A stretch of 64,000 bases of DNA, from NCBI GenBank assembly GCA_020466095.1, contig CM035806.1, positions 139,052,475 to 139,116,474 of the forward strand, in the 5' to 3' direction. The notes beneath the pieces were generated by a model that made no database searches, was not told the DNA's origin, and worked only from the letters and a program-made list of their open reading frames with translations. Shown here piece by piece: positions 34,266 to 46,110 of the stretch; the stretch's first letter is position 1; each line of letters starts with the position of its first letter. Both the position numbers and the translations under genes were made by a program. This stretch comes from Chlorops oryzae (taxonomy: Eukaryota; Arthropoda; Insecta; Diptera; Chloropidae).

Positions 34266-35244
34266 AATAAAAACCTAACTTTTACTTCAACTTGAACAAA
34301 AAATCGAATTTTTATGATTTTCATCCGACCTGCGCGTACAACTTTCGTTTCCTTAAACGACTCATCCACAGGCATTCCGACTTTTCATCCGACTTGGGCA
34401 AGATATATACATATATAAATTACTATATATAAATTACTTAGTGGGGACCCCTACACGTCCTTCATGTTTTCATTTTAGCCCACTCGAATTGAGCACTGAG
34501 GAGCTCAATGTGTTATGTTTAAAGATAAAACTACGACGAGTTCCCAAGATAACAGACGTCCATTGTTCATTTCTTCATTTCATTCCCATATAACTCTTCT
34601 CATAGATGCACAACCGATGTCATTTCTCTATTTCATCAGCACATGGCAACAATGAAAAGACGCGTTTAAAAAATCAAAAAACTTACAAAGTACAAAAGAC
34701 TTTGTAATATCCATTTAATTTACTCGTTATGAATTGTGTATAAAGCAAACGAAAATTTTTTTTTTTAATTATAATTAATATAATTAATAATTAAATAGTT
34801 ATGCGGTTGGCTTCTTTTCTTTCTAAATTTATGTCTAGGATAGTTTCCTTATTCTTTTTTTTTTTTTTAATTTTTAAACGGTTTTATTTATATTCGGTTT
34901 TCGGTTCGGTTTCTCTCTTGGAATATTTTTTTATTATTATTTTTTATGTTTTTGAAATGTTTAGAATCTGAAGTCTTCTTATTTTGAGAGGGATGAAAAA
35001 GCACGAGATTTTTTATTATAGACGGCGAAATTTGAAAGCTTTCGGGTTGTTGTGTCCCGTCAATTTTTAGCTGTTTTGATCCAGGGTTGCTGTTTTTTTC
35101 CTTTTGTTTTTGCTTTACGTTAACATTAACTGCTATATTTTACATCATTTGTTATTATTATAGTATTTTATCCTCTCTCTTTATCTTAGTATTATGCTGT
35201 CTTTAAATTATATTAAAAAAAAAATAATAATAAAAATTTGGAAT
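34266..35244 (-). other. Probable Pdi 3' UTR and downstream spacer
   Basis: T-rich sequence on the plus strand, hence A-rich downstream of the Pdi stop. Minus-strand AATAAA-like hexamers occur, for example at about 34884-34889. The exact cleavage site cannot be placed. Confidence 0.4.
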
Positions 35245-35316
35245 TTACAATTCATCCTTCTTGATCTCTTCTGGTTCTTCATCCTTTTCTTCTGATTCAT
35301 CTTCAGATTCACCAGC
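35245..35316 (-). CDS. Pdi: Pdi last exon, acidic tail and KDEL
   Basis: 24 codons, AGESEDESEEKDEEPEEIKK then DEL and stop, preceded by an acceptor TTTTGAAACAG at 35317-35319. The acidic c-extension and C-terminal KDEL are standard for ER-resident protein disulfide isomerase and serve calcium binding and retrieval from the Golgi. The exon starts in phase 0. It is separated from the previous exon by a 1.4-kb intron mostly filled with a satellite. Confidence 0.93.
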   Translation of the reverse strand, partial: AGESEDESEEKDEEPEEIKKDEL

Positions 35317-35468
35317 CTGTTTCAAAAGAAAATAAGAAAAGCGAAATAATTTATTATAAGCACCACATATATATATTTCTGTCTCTATCTCTATCTATCT
35401 CTTTCTATTACTATCTATCTCCATAAATCTCTATAGATCCTAATCTATCCCAATCTATTTCCATTTCT

Positions 35469-35680
35469 AAATGAATATTCCCCGGGAATTTTTCCCTAAA
35501 ACTCTTCCGCGGAAAGAGGAAGCGTTCTAAGGGTCAACAAAAGAAAGAATGTGATGACCTTTGCTTAAAAATGCTCGAAATTCTTGCTCCCTTTATATTG
35601 CTTTCCCAGTGTACTTAAAATAGGAGAATTATTTTCAAATACGCAGGGAAAAACTCCTAGGGAATGTCTAGAATCGGGTT
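35469..35680. mobile_element. Decayed relative of the 34066 MITE
   Basis: GAATATTCCCCGGGAATTT at the left and AGGGAATGTCTAGAATCGGG at the right mirror the 34066-34265 termini with several mismatches. Lies in the last Pdi intron. Confidence 0.45.
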
Positions 35681-35689
35681 ATATGTATC

Positions 35690-36720
35690 TCGTTATCTCT
35701 CTATACTTCTCCCTAATTTTCTATCACTATCTATATCTCTTTATATCTCTATATACCTCTCTATACCTACTATATACAATATAATCTCTTATATATCTCT
35801 TTTCTCTATATATATCCTCTATATATATCTCTCTATATATATTCTCTATATATATCTCTCTATATATATCTCTCTATATATATCTCTCTATATATATCTC
35901 TCTATATATATCTCTCTATTATTTATTCTCTCTATATATATCTCTCTATATATATCTCTCTATATATATCTCTCTATATATATCTCTCTATATATATCTC
36001 TCTATATATATCTCTCTATATATATTCTCTCTATATATATCTCTCTATATATATCTCTCTATATATATCTCTCTATATTATCTCTCTATATATATCTCTC
36101 TATATATATCTCTCTATATATATCTCTCTATATATATCTCTCTATATATATCTCTCTTATATATATCTCTCTATATATATCTCTCTATATATCTCTCTAT
36201 ATATATCTCTCTATATATATCTCTCTTATATATATCTCTCTATATATATCTCTCTATATATATCTCTCTATATATATCTCTTATATATATCTCTCTATAT
36301 ATATCTCTCTATATATATCTCTCTATATATATCTCTCTATATATATTCTCTATATATATCTCTCTATATATATCTCTCTTATATATCTCTCTAATATATA
36401 TCTCTCTATATATATCTCTCTTATATATATCTCTCTATATATATCTCTCTATATATATCTTCTCTATATATATCTCTCTATATATATCTCTCTATATATA
36501 TCTCTCTATATATATCTCTCTAAAACTCTCTTTATTCTCTTAAACTCTCTAATATATCTCTCTAAACTCTCTATATATATCTCTCTAAACTCTCTACATA
36601 TATCTCTCTAAACTCTCTACATATATCTCTCTAAACTCTCTACATATATCTCTCTAAATCTCTAATATATTCTTAATATCTCTTTATATATCTCTTAATA
36701 TTCTAATATACTTCTTACTC
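35690..36720 (+). repeat. TATATATCTCTC satellite in Pdi intron
   Basis: About 1 kb, mainly of the 12-bp unit TATATATCTCTC, most regular from about 35800 to 36520, with 10-, 11- and 13-bp variants and imperfect edges. A long open frame at 35664-36611 (repeating SLYIYLSIYI) is a by-product. Unit-length noise may be real slippage or assembly error. The adjacent Pdi exon end is also disturbed. Confidence 0.95.
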
Positions 36721-37680
36721 CATAAATTCCACCACAATCAAGAACTTACAAATCATCGAATTTCATCCAGAATTATAGTCAATGACTTTATTGTCTCCCT
36801 TACGGAACATTTTGATAGTGGGGAACGATGAGATCTTTGTGTGTTCCAATTCATTGGCGGTCGAATCCATTTTAGCAATAACAATAGTCTTGCTATCCTT
36901 GTATTTTTCGGCCAATTGCTCGTAAATTGGCGCCAATTGTTTGCAATGACCGCACCATGGCGCATAGAATTCAACAAGGACATCCTTGCTCTTATCGAAT
37001 GCAACATCATCGAAATTGGTTGCGACGAGCACCTTGACCGGATTCTTATCCCAATCTTCGGGCAATTCTTGTGACAATAAATGTTGCTTCAATTTTCCAT
37101 CAACGAATTTTTGCAAGAACTCTTGAATTGCCTCAGCACTTAAATCGTTCTTCTCGGGCTTATACTTGGCCATATCCTCTTCGAGTTTAATCAATCTTAT
37201 GGTTGGTACTTCTTCCTTCGACATACCGAAGAATTCGAAAATACGCGTGTGATCCTCTTCATCAGATGAGATTGTTACGAATAAAATATCCTCGCGGTAA
37301 TTCTTCGCAATATCCTTCAATGGTTCAACATACTTCTCAACATGGCCGGCTTCTTTCGAAACAAAGAATAACAAATGTGATTTGATTGCACCGCCGAAGA
37401 CCTTCGAAGCGGACTCATGATTGAAATCAACGATCAATGGCAACGAATGAACTTGGGCGAATTTCTTCAAAGCCTCCAATTCGAATTCACCTTCGTAAAC
37501 CGATTTCTTCTCATCGAATGGCTTGAAGAGTACAACGGAGCCGTCTTTAGCTTCATATTTCGCGATAACATCATCATTGTCAGTAACACCGAAAGCGAAC
37601 GAGTCCAAATTATTGGCAAACGATACGAAGGTCTTAGCATTTTCGGATTCCTGATCCTTGAAGAATCCAATAATGGCAAT
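36719..37680 (-). CDS. Pdi: Pdi exon 3 (domains b, b' and a'), 3' end disrupted
   Basis: After the ATTAG acceptor at 37681-37685 the frame reads [18 protein letters not shown], the start of domain b, and continues through b' to the a' domain with the second active site APWCGHC (Cys at about residues 394 and 397) and SFPTIKMF. Protein disulfide isomerase forms, breaks and reshuffles disulfides in the ER lumen and is also the beta subunit of prolyl 4-hydroxylase. After KVIDYN the frame breaks: SG then TGA at 36763-36765. The following bases resemble the family's NLDxxxDDFVKFLD if about five single-base indels are allowed, ending near a GTAAGA donor at 36713-36718. A GTAAGT at 36744-36749 is an alternative donor but leaves the phase wrong. 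Confidence 0.88.
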
Positions 37681-37801
37681 CTAATGGGGGGGGAAAAAAA
37701 AAAAAAACAAAACAAACAAAAAACAACAAATAAGAATGATGACAAGGGAGAACGCTTTTAGTATCTTTCGATTGATTAATTTCTTGAATTGCTTCTCTTA
37801 C

Positions 37802-38106
37802 CTCATTTTCCTTTAAGAATTTTTCAGTCTCTTCGACGGAACTCAAGGCCTTTGCTGGTGGACCGGTCTTCTTGGTCACCCAAGCAACGATATCAGCTGC
37901 TTGACGGCCACCTGTATATTCGATCGGTGAGCCGTTGCGGAAGAACTTCAAGGTTGGATAACCACGAACCTGGTATTCCTCGGCCAATGAACCTTCAACG
38001 GTTGCATCGACTTTACCAAGTTTTATTGAAGATGATTCAGCCAATAGTTGAGCGGCCTTTGCATATTCAGGAGCAAGTGCTTTACAGTGTCCGCACCAAG
38101 GAGCAT
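37802..38106 (-). CDS. Pdi: Pdi exon 2 (domain a)
   Basis: Encodes the first thioredoxin-like domain: [18 protein letters not shown] (active-site Cys 54 and 57), then the [20 protein letters not shown] segment, with the cis-proline at YP. The first codon is split: exon 1 gives T and this exon gives AT, making the Tyr of FYAPWCGHC. It ends GAAAATGAG before GTAAGAG, phase 0. The intron to exon 3 is only 121 bp and contains a G8A12-like homopolymer. Confidence 0.95.
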
Positions 38107-38139
38107 CTATCAAAGAGATAAAGTTGAAAACCATTGAGC

Positions 38140-38459
38140 AAAAGAATGTTGAATAATATATTATATCGTTAATTTTCCAATTAGAATTAAGTGCAATTAA
38201 AGTCAAGGGCGGCGGTGATGATCGGCTACTTAAATTGGGTTCGCTAAATAACTTGACGGGTGAAATACCCAGCTACACACAGCTGCAAATAAGGGGAAGT
38301 CCTCTATTAAGCGATGTATCACTTGAAGTATCCGAAGCACTCTCAATAGGCGTTACTTCTCTCTTCGCAGTCATTGAGCAGGGAAAAGGTGATGTGTTCA
38401 AAGTATATAATAATTTTTGTTCTTTATCAAAAGGTAGCATATTTTCAGGATTGAAGTGA
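38140..38459 (+). other. Unidentified open frame in Pdi intron 1
   Basis: An about 100-codon plus-strand frame without a clear ATG. It includes [20 protein letters not shown] and LSDVSLEVSEALSIGVTSLF and ends TGA at 38457-38459. The composition is protein-like, but I do not recognise it and no splice sites are obvious. It may be a remnant of a mobile element or of an inserted exon. Confidence 0.2.
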
Positions 38460-39487
38460 AATGTGAAAGCAAAAGCAAAACGCAAAACCAAAACTTTTTT
38501 GAACACCTCACATTGTGACTGCTCATGAGAGGCATAGGGAAGGCCTACCCAAAGCAGCCATGCCCGAACAAAGTAGATGTGTAAAAGTGATTGGAGAAGT
38601 CTATGATATGTCCTCGCTTAGGAATGTTCAAATGATAAATGCGGAGAGCTTGAAATCAAAAAATGAAAGAAAGATATGTGTCATGGGAAGTCAAGGCTGA
38701 CTCTCTTGCATCGATCAAATCAACATATTGAGAAAAGAGTTCCAAGTGGAACTATTAACTTCGCTAACATGGCTTTATATCTGGTGGTTGTAAGAAGAGT
38801 TAATACAAAAATAGGAAGCACAATCAAATAAAACAATATATCCGTAAAGAATGATTACGTGGAGCGGAAAACGCATCGGTTTTTTGTTTTCAAGAACATG
38901 AGGGAGAGAGAAAGAATATACATATATATTATATATATATATGGGTGATTCCACACAAAATTTGCCACTAAAATTTTGTTTTGGAAAAAATATTTTTTTT
39001 TTCGATAAAATAGCCAAAAACATTAGATACCTTATTGTTTTTTTTTTTTCTAAATTTACCATACTTTTCCCGGAAAATTTTTTTTGAAATCTTACGTTTT
39101 TCAACAAGACCTTTTTTCAATCGCTGATACTGCAAAAACTAAGGACGCTAGAAAAATTTTTTGAAGGAGTGAAATGTTTGTCTTTTATTTAGCTTTCGAC
39201 TGAATTATACTAAATACCGCTATAACTATTATTTCAAAGGGAAAAACTTTAATTTTGCAAAAAATAATTTTTTTTTTTAAATTTGGACCATTTTAATATT
39301 TTTTATTTTATTTTGTAATGTTAGCCCAAGCTTTTCTCTTAATAATAGCAAAATTTCAGAATGGGATACGCAATACTACAGAGATATGATTTTTTTAACG
39401 CATCGTATATTGAAAAATTAAGTTTTATGAAAATTAAAGTTTCCCAATCATTTCTTCATTTATTTGATTTTTATTTTTTGTTTGTAT

Positions 39488-39551
<64 letters not shown>

Positions 39552-39633
39552 AAGAGAAAGAGAGAAAGAGAAAGAGAGAAGAGAGAAGAGAGAGAGAGAG
39601 AGAGAGAAAGGGAGAGAGAGAAAGGGAGAGACA
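39488..39633 (+). repeat. (GA)n microsatellite
   Basis: Pure GA for about 50 bp, followed by GAGAAAGAGAAAG and GGGAGAGAGAAA variants. Grades into the 22-bp minisatellite next to it. Confidence 0.95.
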
Positions 39634-39826
39634 GAGAGGCCGTGTGTGAGAAAGAGAGGCCATGTGTGTGAGAAAGAGAGGCCATGTGTGTGAGAAAGAG
39701 AGGCCATGTGTGTGAGAAAGAGAGGCCATGTGTGTGAGAAAGAGAGGCCATGTGTGTGAGAAAGAGAGGCCATGTGTGTGAGAAAGAGAGGCCATGTGTG
39801 TGAGAAAGAGAGCCTGTGTATGAGTG
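39634..39826 (+). repeat. 22-bp minisatellite GAGAAAGAGAGGCCATGTGTGT
   Basis: About eight nearly identical tandem units of 22 bp; the first and last are variant (GGCCGTGTGTGAG, GAGCCTGTGTATGAG). Because 22 is not a multiple of three and the unit has no stop codon on the minus strand, all three minus frames stay open over a 66-bp super-period (peptide SHTHGLSFSHTWPLFLTHMA). It probably grew out of the adjoining GA tract. Confidence 0.93.
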
Positions 39827-41192
39827 AGATAGAACGGAAAGCAACAGTCACTACTAATTTAAATTTTAATATTTTAAACTTTGACGATTTTCTCCTTTAA
39901 GTGCCTATTAAGTATTTTAATTATTTCATTGCCATTCCTTTTTTTAAATGCCATTTAAACAGTAAGCAACAATTTTCAATTTCGGCTTATCGCGAAACGA
40001 ATGCTTCAAAACACGTCAGTCCACCGGTTTTCTGACGACGTAGCAAAAATAATTTATCGCTCTATTTTGCCGACACGTGTTTTTTTTTTTTGCAATTTCT
40101 TCCTCCGGCTACTGTTACTTTTTCCAATTGTAAAGACTTTTATTTGCTTATCTACGAATGCGGTTGACATCATTGACACCTTTTGAGTTATAATAGCATA
40201 AAAAACTTTAGATTTGCGTATATGTATGAATGTCCAAGGTAAAACAAACCGCGTGGCGGCACCAACTGAATCAATAACAAATACAATTTGGGATATTTCT
40301 TTTTTCTTCTGGAAATTTTTAGTTTGGAGAGGCAGACGTGGATGTGCCGAAATTAGCTGGGCGATCTAGAAAATCAATAAATTCTCATAGCAATACATAA
40401 TCCATGCTGAACTTGATCTTGATTTTCAAAATTTTTGTTTATTCTAGTCAAAGAATTTTTTGTCTTTTAAACATTCGACACACACCTAATTCCCTCTTCT
40501 CACACGAATTTGATTTAAAACTGAAAAAAGAAAAATATTCTTTTTATTAAGCAAGATTTTCATTATTTTGATGCCTTTTTCTTTCTCATAGAGCAAATTA
40601 AGCGAGATTTTAAGACGCGTGTACGAAGCGTTTATAAGTATTTGGGTCAGGCAACGTCCCACAGTGGCGCGAGTGCGGCCAAAAAGGAAAAAAATGAAAT
40701 GATAAATTTCAAAACATTTTTAATGTCAATATATTGGAAATAGATCAACTTGAACACATCAGATCACTTTTAACAAAAAATTCTGTTGTAAGTAAGTATT
40801 TCAGCCCATCAAAGTTGATTGACGAAAAAAAAAATTTCCCATGAATTTTTATATGCAAATCTGTGGTTGTTTTAAATAAAAATGATAGTTTAAAGCTGCT
40901 ATTATTTAAAAAAAAAAAACCGGTATAATGATAAAATAGGTGTCTATTGTATACAAAAACCATTATTTCCAACATGCTTTCAACATATGCTAAGTCCCGT
41001 TACTTTTTGTGAAATGCGTTTTAAGAGTGAAAAGTAAATCTTTCGAAAACTTTGAAATTGAATTAAAAAAAAAACTTATCAAAACTTATCGAAGAAATTC
41101 ACAGGATCAAAAGTGAGTAATTTAAACTCTATAATAGAAAAAAAGAGAATGTGCGATGAGGTGCGACGAGCTAAGTTTTTCGTTCATTTCTA

Positions 41193-41402
41193 TTGTCATC
41201 TTCTCCAAAAATTAGCGACATTTTTGAAGTCTGGTGGCTGCATTGCAGGGGAAAGCTACACAAAGATGCTGTCGAATTGGTTTTAAGTTTTTTGAAATCC
41301 AAAGTTGGCAAAGAAAAAGATCTTACTAAATTTCGTAAAAAGACTGATTTACTTCTGTTGAAATTTAAGGCTCTTTGGGCTGCTTCCCGGCACTTTAACT
41401 AA
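41193..41402 (+). other. Short protein-like open frame, unrecognised
   Basis: 69 codons beginning near SSPKISDIFEVWW and ending FRKKTDLLLLKFKALWAASR then HFN and stop. The even composition and helical K/L pattern look more protein-like than most open frames here, suggesting the end of an element-encoded protein. No upstream exon was found and no family is recognised. Confidence 0.2.
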
Positions 41403-42560
41403 GGATAAAAGGATTTGTGTGCAAAACTAGTCAAGTTATGATTCCAAATAGCTTGCATTTGTATGAGAAGGGGAATTGAAGTGGATAGATTTCTAATAAA
41501 AAAAAACACAAGTTTCCATTCAAAACTGAATGTATTGTTGAACAGCAAGGATAATTTCAGGAGCGAACGGGCGAAAGTGCTGCAATTTTTTTGTTGAATT
41601 TTCATGCATTTTCGCTGCTTTGCAATTTTCGATTGTCGTCGTTTGGACCTAAAATTTTTTTTATTTGTAATAAATATATATTTTAGGTATTGAAATCCAT
41701 AAATAGCTTATACAATTTTTTAATTAGGTAAAAAAATTCTATATGAAGAGTGCACCATAAAACTGTGAACTTTGAAGGGGTACAGTTTTTGAAGGGGGAT
41801 AGGTACCCCATAAAAATTTTGTGGTCTACGTTGTCTCTCCCTAAATAACATTTGGACCAAATCTCAGCTTTCTAACACTAAAACTGTGGAAATTAGAAAA
41901 TCACTTTATATGGGAGGTGGGCGGTGCAGTGGGCGGAATTATATGATTTTCTCAAAATTTCTTAATTTGGCCAATAGTAATACTCCTACCAAGTTTCATT
42001 GCTCTACGACCACTCCTTCTAGTTTTGGCCACAGAATATATGGAGTCGCGACACTGTGCATCCCTGTGACTTGTTAAAATCGTCTTCGAGGTTCGTTCAA
42101 CATGTGTAGGACTCTAATTCTACATTCTCATGAACTTTTTAGAAAATGTATCGTGTAATTGCAAGAATTGCAATTGTGTTGGAAATATCTTTTAGAGTCA
42201 TCAATAAACTAAGCGAACTTTTGTTAATTCTTTTTTCGAGCTTATCTCACATTTTTGTAGTCAACGAATGAATCTCTTTATGCACGTATCCACATAACTG
42301 CGTATGCTTTTTTTTGCCATGTAAGTATATCTTACAGAACGTATCTTATAGAAGAAGAAACACCGTAAGGCAATGCTAACCAGTTACGACCAAGAAAGCG
42401 CACACACACGCATACATAGATACATATGTATATACGAATTGCTCTGTTATAAACAAATAAACGTTGCCATGAAAAAAACTCGACCGTTCATTCGCGTATA
42501 TACTACGTATATGCGTCAGGTATACGCAAATAAAATTAATTCGCAAATAGTTAACTCACT

Positions 42561-42687
42561 AGTGGTACTCATGCAGCTTCGCAAATGCCTTCGTAACTTT
42601 TCCAATCGTAAATTTTCATATAAATTTTGACAGTTGTGTGACAAATTTCTCATTTCCCACAATTTGCGAAGCTGCATGAGTACCACT
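42561..42687. mobile_element. 127-bp hairpin MITE
   Basis: Near-perfect inverted repeats of about 24 bp, AGTGGTACTCATGCAGCTTC..GAAGCTGCATGAGTACCACT, with a short AT-rich centre. The surrounding sequence (42530-43130) repeats TTTGCAAATA and GCAAATAG motifs and may be an older, larger element into which this one inserted. Confidence 0.78.
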
Positions 42688-45600
42688 ACTGTTTATACGG
42701 CAGTTTAAATACGCAAATAGCGAAACATTTCAGTGCTGCCCGACTAAAAAATACAATTGCGTGGCAACATATGCATTTGTCGGAAGCCTATGTTTTGCAT
42801 GGGTTAGTTCTACCATATCGTAGAAAATAGGAAAATCGTCAAAAATAAGTGGCAGCACCTTAAGCTTGATTTGCAAATAGCTGCGTTAGTCACGACTTAT
42901 ACTTCGCGAGCTACTAGTGTATTCATGGCAGCAGTCAAAGAGTAGTGTCAATATTCACTCTGCAAATTGTCGTACAAAAAAAGCAGTGCAGACTAGTTGC
43001 ACATAGCTGCGATTATTCACTGACTTGCTTGAATCCGCGACTTACTTATTTGCAAATAAGAATTCAACTCAGCGTTTATGTGGGGAAATTTGCTATTTGC
43101 AATATTTTTATTTGCAAATAAGGCATACGCATAAACGTAGTAATATATACAAATTTCCAAAAGCTCAATCACAGCAACTATAACAAGAGAAACAACAACA
43201 AAAATAATAATAACAACAACACAACGATGATACAAACAAATTTTTTTTTTCAAGAATGGAGTTAAAAAGAGTTAATAAATATAAAAAGCGGAATAAAAAA
43301 AGCCGAAAGGTTGAATGAACTAAGGCCCACTTAAAGCGTGTTCTTCTGTCACATCAACACAGTCACAGTTACATTCACAGCCACTGTCACTTGGCTCGAG
43401 CGGATATTACGCATGCGTGCTATGCTGACGCACACACTTTTTCTGGCCACATAATGGAAGAAAACCGTGAAAAGCAAGTTTTCCAAAAGTAATATTAAAA
43501 AAAAAAAAAAAAAAAAATACAAAGTAAATAAAATGAAAAGAACAAGAAATAATTAATGAAAAGAAAATGTAATCGCGCGAATAAATTTGCATGAAAGTCG
43601 CTGCGATTCGCGCACCCCGATCCGGCCCAGCCCGGTCCATATGCTGTTTTGCAGCTATTGATTGGATTTCATGAAAAGCAATGAAACTAAAAGATGAAGG
43701 CATCATCAACGTCAGTAGCAGCAATAACGACAACAACAACAACAACAATAAAAGTAATAATAAAACTAAAGCATACTGAAAAGAGATTCCAATTGAATGG
43801 AATACGGAATGGAGCAGAATCGTTGACGTGGCCTCTGACGCAGTTTTGCTTAGCGTGGCCGAGAAACTCGCGTTCTTTATGTTTTCAATAAAATAATCTT
43901 ATTTTCTTTACACTTTTTGTTTCTTAAAGAGACAAGAAAAAAAAAAAAAAAAAAAAAAACAACAATGAAATAAAACAAGCAGAAAACAAAGAGGAAATTA
44001 AGTTAAGAATTTTCAGAACGAAAAGTAATGATAACATTGACTATGCGTTCATGCTGAAAGCTTCCGAAAGAACTTCATCCGATGCGATAAGGCGGGCGCT
44101 GGGCCACAGAGCAACAGTGGCCAAATATTAAATTTTTCATAGGAAAAAAAAAAAAAAACAAAATTATAATAATAAATAAAATAAATGAGAATAGAAGAAG
44201 AATATTAAAATACAGAGGGAAGAAAATGAAAATGCTCCACATGGCATATTGTTGCATCGATTATCGCATTATCGCCTTTGCCCTCACAATTTGAATACCA
44301 ACAAGATAATCCCACAGCAGGATACAAAATATTGCAGCATGCCCAATGCGATCGAAATGAGAATGAGCAAACGACTAATAAGACTTTCATTTTATCTAAA
44401 GGTCTAAATGTAAGTATGTAGTAACTGCGGAGCCAGAAAAATTGGTATAATTCAGACAAGCTCATAGCTATTGTAATTCATCTGATGGCAATAAAAATGT
44501 ATAAGAAGTTTACTTTGATAGTTCATTGATGTTTTGCGAGGATATTATACGTTTCAATGATTGGCTGCTCATAGGGTGTCCGTTGTGGGATACATTTTTT
44601 TCACCGCATACTCAATTCATTTGCGTATAAATTTCTCTCCACTTTCAATAAACACGTTTCTCTTTTTTTTTTGTAATTTTTGGTTCGACGATGACTGTAA
44701 CTCTATATCATATATAGACCATATTAAGTATTTAGGGTTCTTGAAGACTCAGTCGCTTTTAGAGAAAAATGTTCCTAACAATCCAGTTTTTAAGAAAACA
44801 CTTATCAACACGTAATTTTCTAAATTCTCTAATCTCAATCTTTGATCCTCATATTTGACATTAAACTTTCTATAGAATGAGAAAAAAAAGAAAAGAAAAA
44901 AAAATCTCCAGAACTCGTCGTCGTTGGCGTGGCAAAGCGATTCTCCGAGAACGTTAATCGCAATGCAATTGTGTAGGTAGTGCATATGTGCGTTTGTATG
45001 TATTAGCAAATCATATCTTTATACACATAGGAGAAAACGTTAGAGCGTGTGAATTAATTGGAATTGACTATTGCTTAATGAACATCATGGAACCATGGAA
45101 CAAGTGCGCTTTAATTATGATTGGAGAACTCATATAAAGCGTTAACACAGGTGACACGTAAGACCGGACCATTTCATCGTTCCTGCCCTTTCTTTTCTTT
45201 TCTCTTCTCTTCCTTGCGTTTCTTTCATTACTTTCTTTCGTATATCGTTTTTATGCTGCTGCTACTTCGACCACAGCCGGCAAAAGAGAGTGCGCGCAAG
45301 CAAAAGAAAGAGAAAGAACGAAAGAATAAGAAGAAAAAAGAAAAGAAGTGAAAAGCAACCAGTCTTGCCATCCATTTAGCATTCAATTTTAAGTAAACTA
45401 ACTACATATCTATTAGTTGGATAGCTATACAATGATAAGCTGCCTGACAAAATGATCAAATCTCTACTGGCATCATTTAGAAATTTTTCTCACACAATGA
45501 ACTAAGAGATAATTTTTTTTTTCCAATTTACTACTTAATATGTTTTTGACCCTATAACTCAATGAGCTACTTTCGGATTGACAACCGGTTAACAGACATT

Positions 45601-45813
45601 ACATTGAAATCATATTTTTTTTGCTACTTTTGAGATTTAAATGGAAATTAGGTAGGAAAAGAAATGCATTGTGCGGCAACACTGAAAGCGACACGCATGC
45701 AATTCCTATTTCTTTTCTGCTCTTCACATCTTCCCTCTCATTTTGGATAGTCATTAAACAATTTTATATGTAAAATTTGTTGTTCTTTTTTTTTTTTTGT
45801 TCTTTGTACTTAC

Positions 45814-45961
45814 AGAATTCCACAAGAATGAACTCGAACTCGGCAATGGCTGTCTTGAAATTATCTTGAGTTAATACAAGTACGCCATCTTCTTGTTTTA
45901 TTTCATCGGCGTTCGCGGACGTTGCCACTAATAGGAGCGCACAAAGCAAATATTTCAACAT
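45814..45961 (-). CDS. Pdi: Pdi exon 1, signal peptide and start
   Basis: The start is the ATG at 45959-45961, giving MLKYLLCALLLVATSANADE, a textbook ER signal peptide with cleavage expected after ANA. An open frame extends 22 codons further upstream to 46027, but that extension would bury the signal peptide and is rejected. The exon continues IKQEDGVLVLTQDNFKTAIA to LVEF and ends T|GTAAGT. With the other exons the product is about 490-495 residues, the normal length for insect PDI. Confidence 0.95.
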
Positions 45962-46019
45962 TTCGACTGAACTTCCGCAATTTGAAGGTGCACGTTCGAA
46001 GATATCAAAGTGAATGGAA

Positions 46020-46026
46020 CACGTCA
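46020..46026 (-). promoter_or_regulatory. UPRE-like TGACGTG upstream of Pdi
   Basis: TGACGTGT on the minus strand about 60 bp before the Pdi start codon, a 7-of-8 match to the unfolded-protein-response element TGACGTGG. A second ACGTG directly abuts a CCAAT box at 46111-46120. PDI genes are induced by ER stress through XBP1/ATF6-type factors in other animals; activity here is inference. Confidence 0.4.
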
Positions 46027-46110
46027 CGGTGTTTCAAGTTACTTTATTCTACATTTCACTCAGTAGTTGCACTAGTACCGAGTACCATAACATTTTAAAC
46101 GTTCGAATAA

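Larger units (their letters stand above)
38460..45813 (-). other. Pdi: Main part of Pdi intron 1
   Basis: The intron runs 38107-45813, donor GTAAGT at 45808-45813, acceptor GATAG at 38107-38108. Besides the features listed separately, it contains (TA)n at 38924-38942, a (CAA)n-type stretch at 43193-43218 and 43727-43750, several A tracts (43497-43517, 43938-43959) and purine-rich or pyrimidine-rich runs near 45190-45350. No embedded gene is supported. Confidence 0.7.

Noticed and set aside
35664..36611. A 315-codon open frame
   Set aside because: It is translation of the TATATATCTCTC satellite (repeating SLYIYLSIYI); no real protein features.
39434..39851. Three overlapping minus-strand frames of 110-136 codons
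   Set aside because: All arise from the stop-free 22-bp minisatellite and GA tract.
45962..46027. Upstream start for Pdi giving MTCSIHFDIFERAPSN before the signal peptide
   Set aside because: It would place 22 residues ahead of a typical cleavable signal peptide; the ATG at 45959-45961 gives the standard N-terminus.
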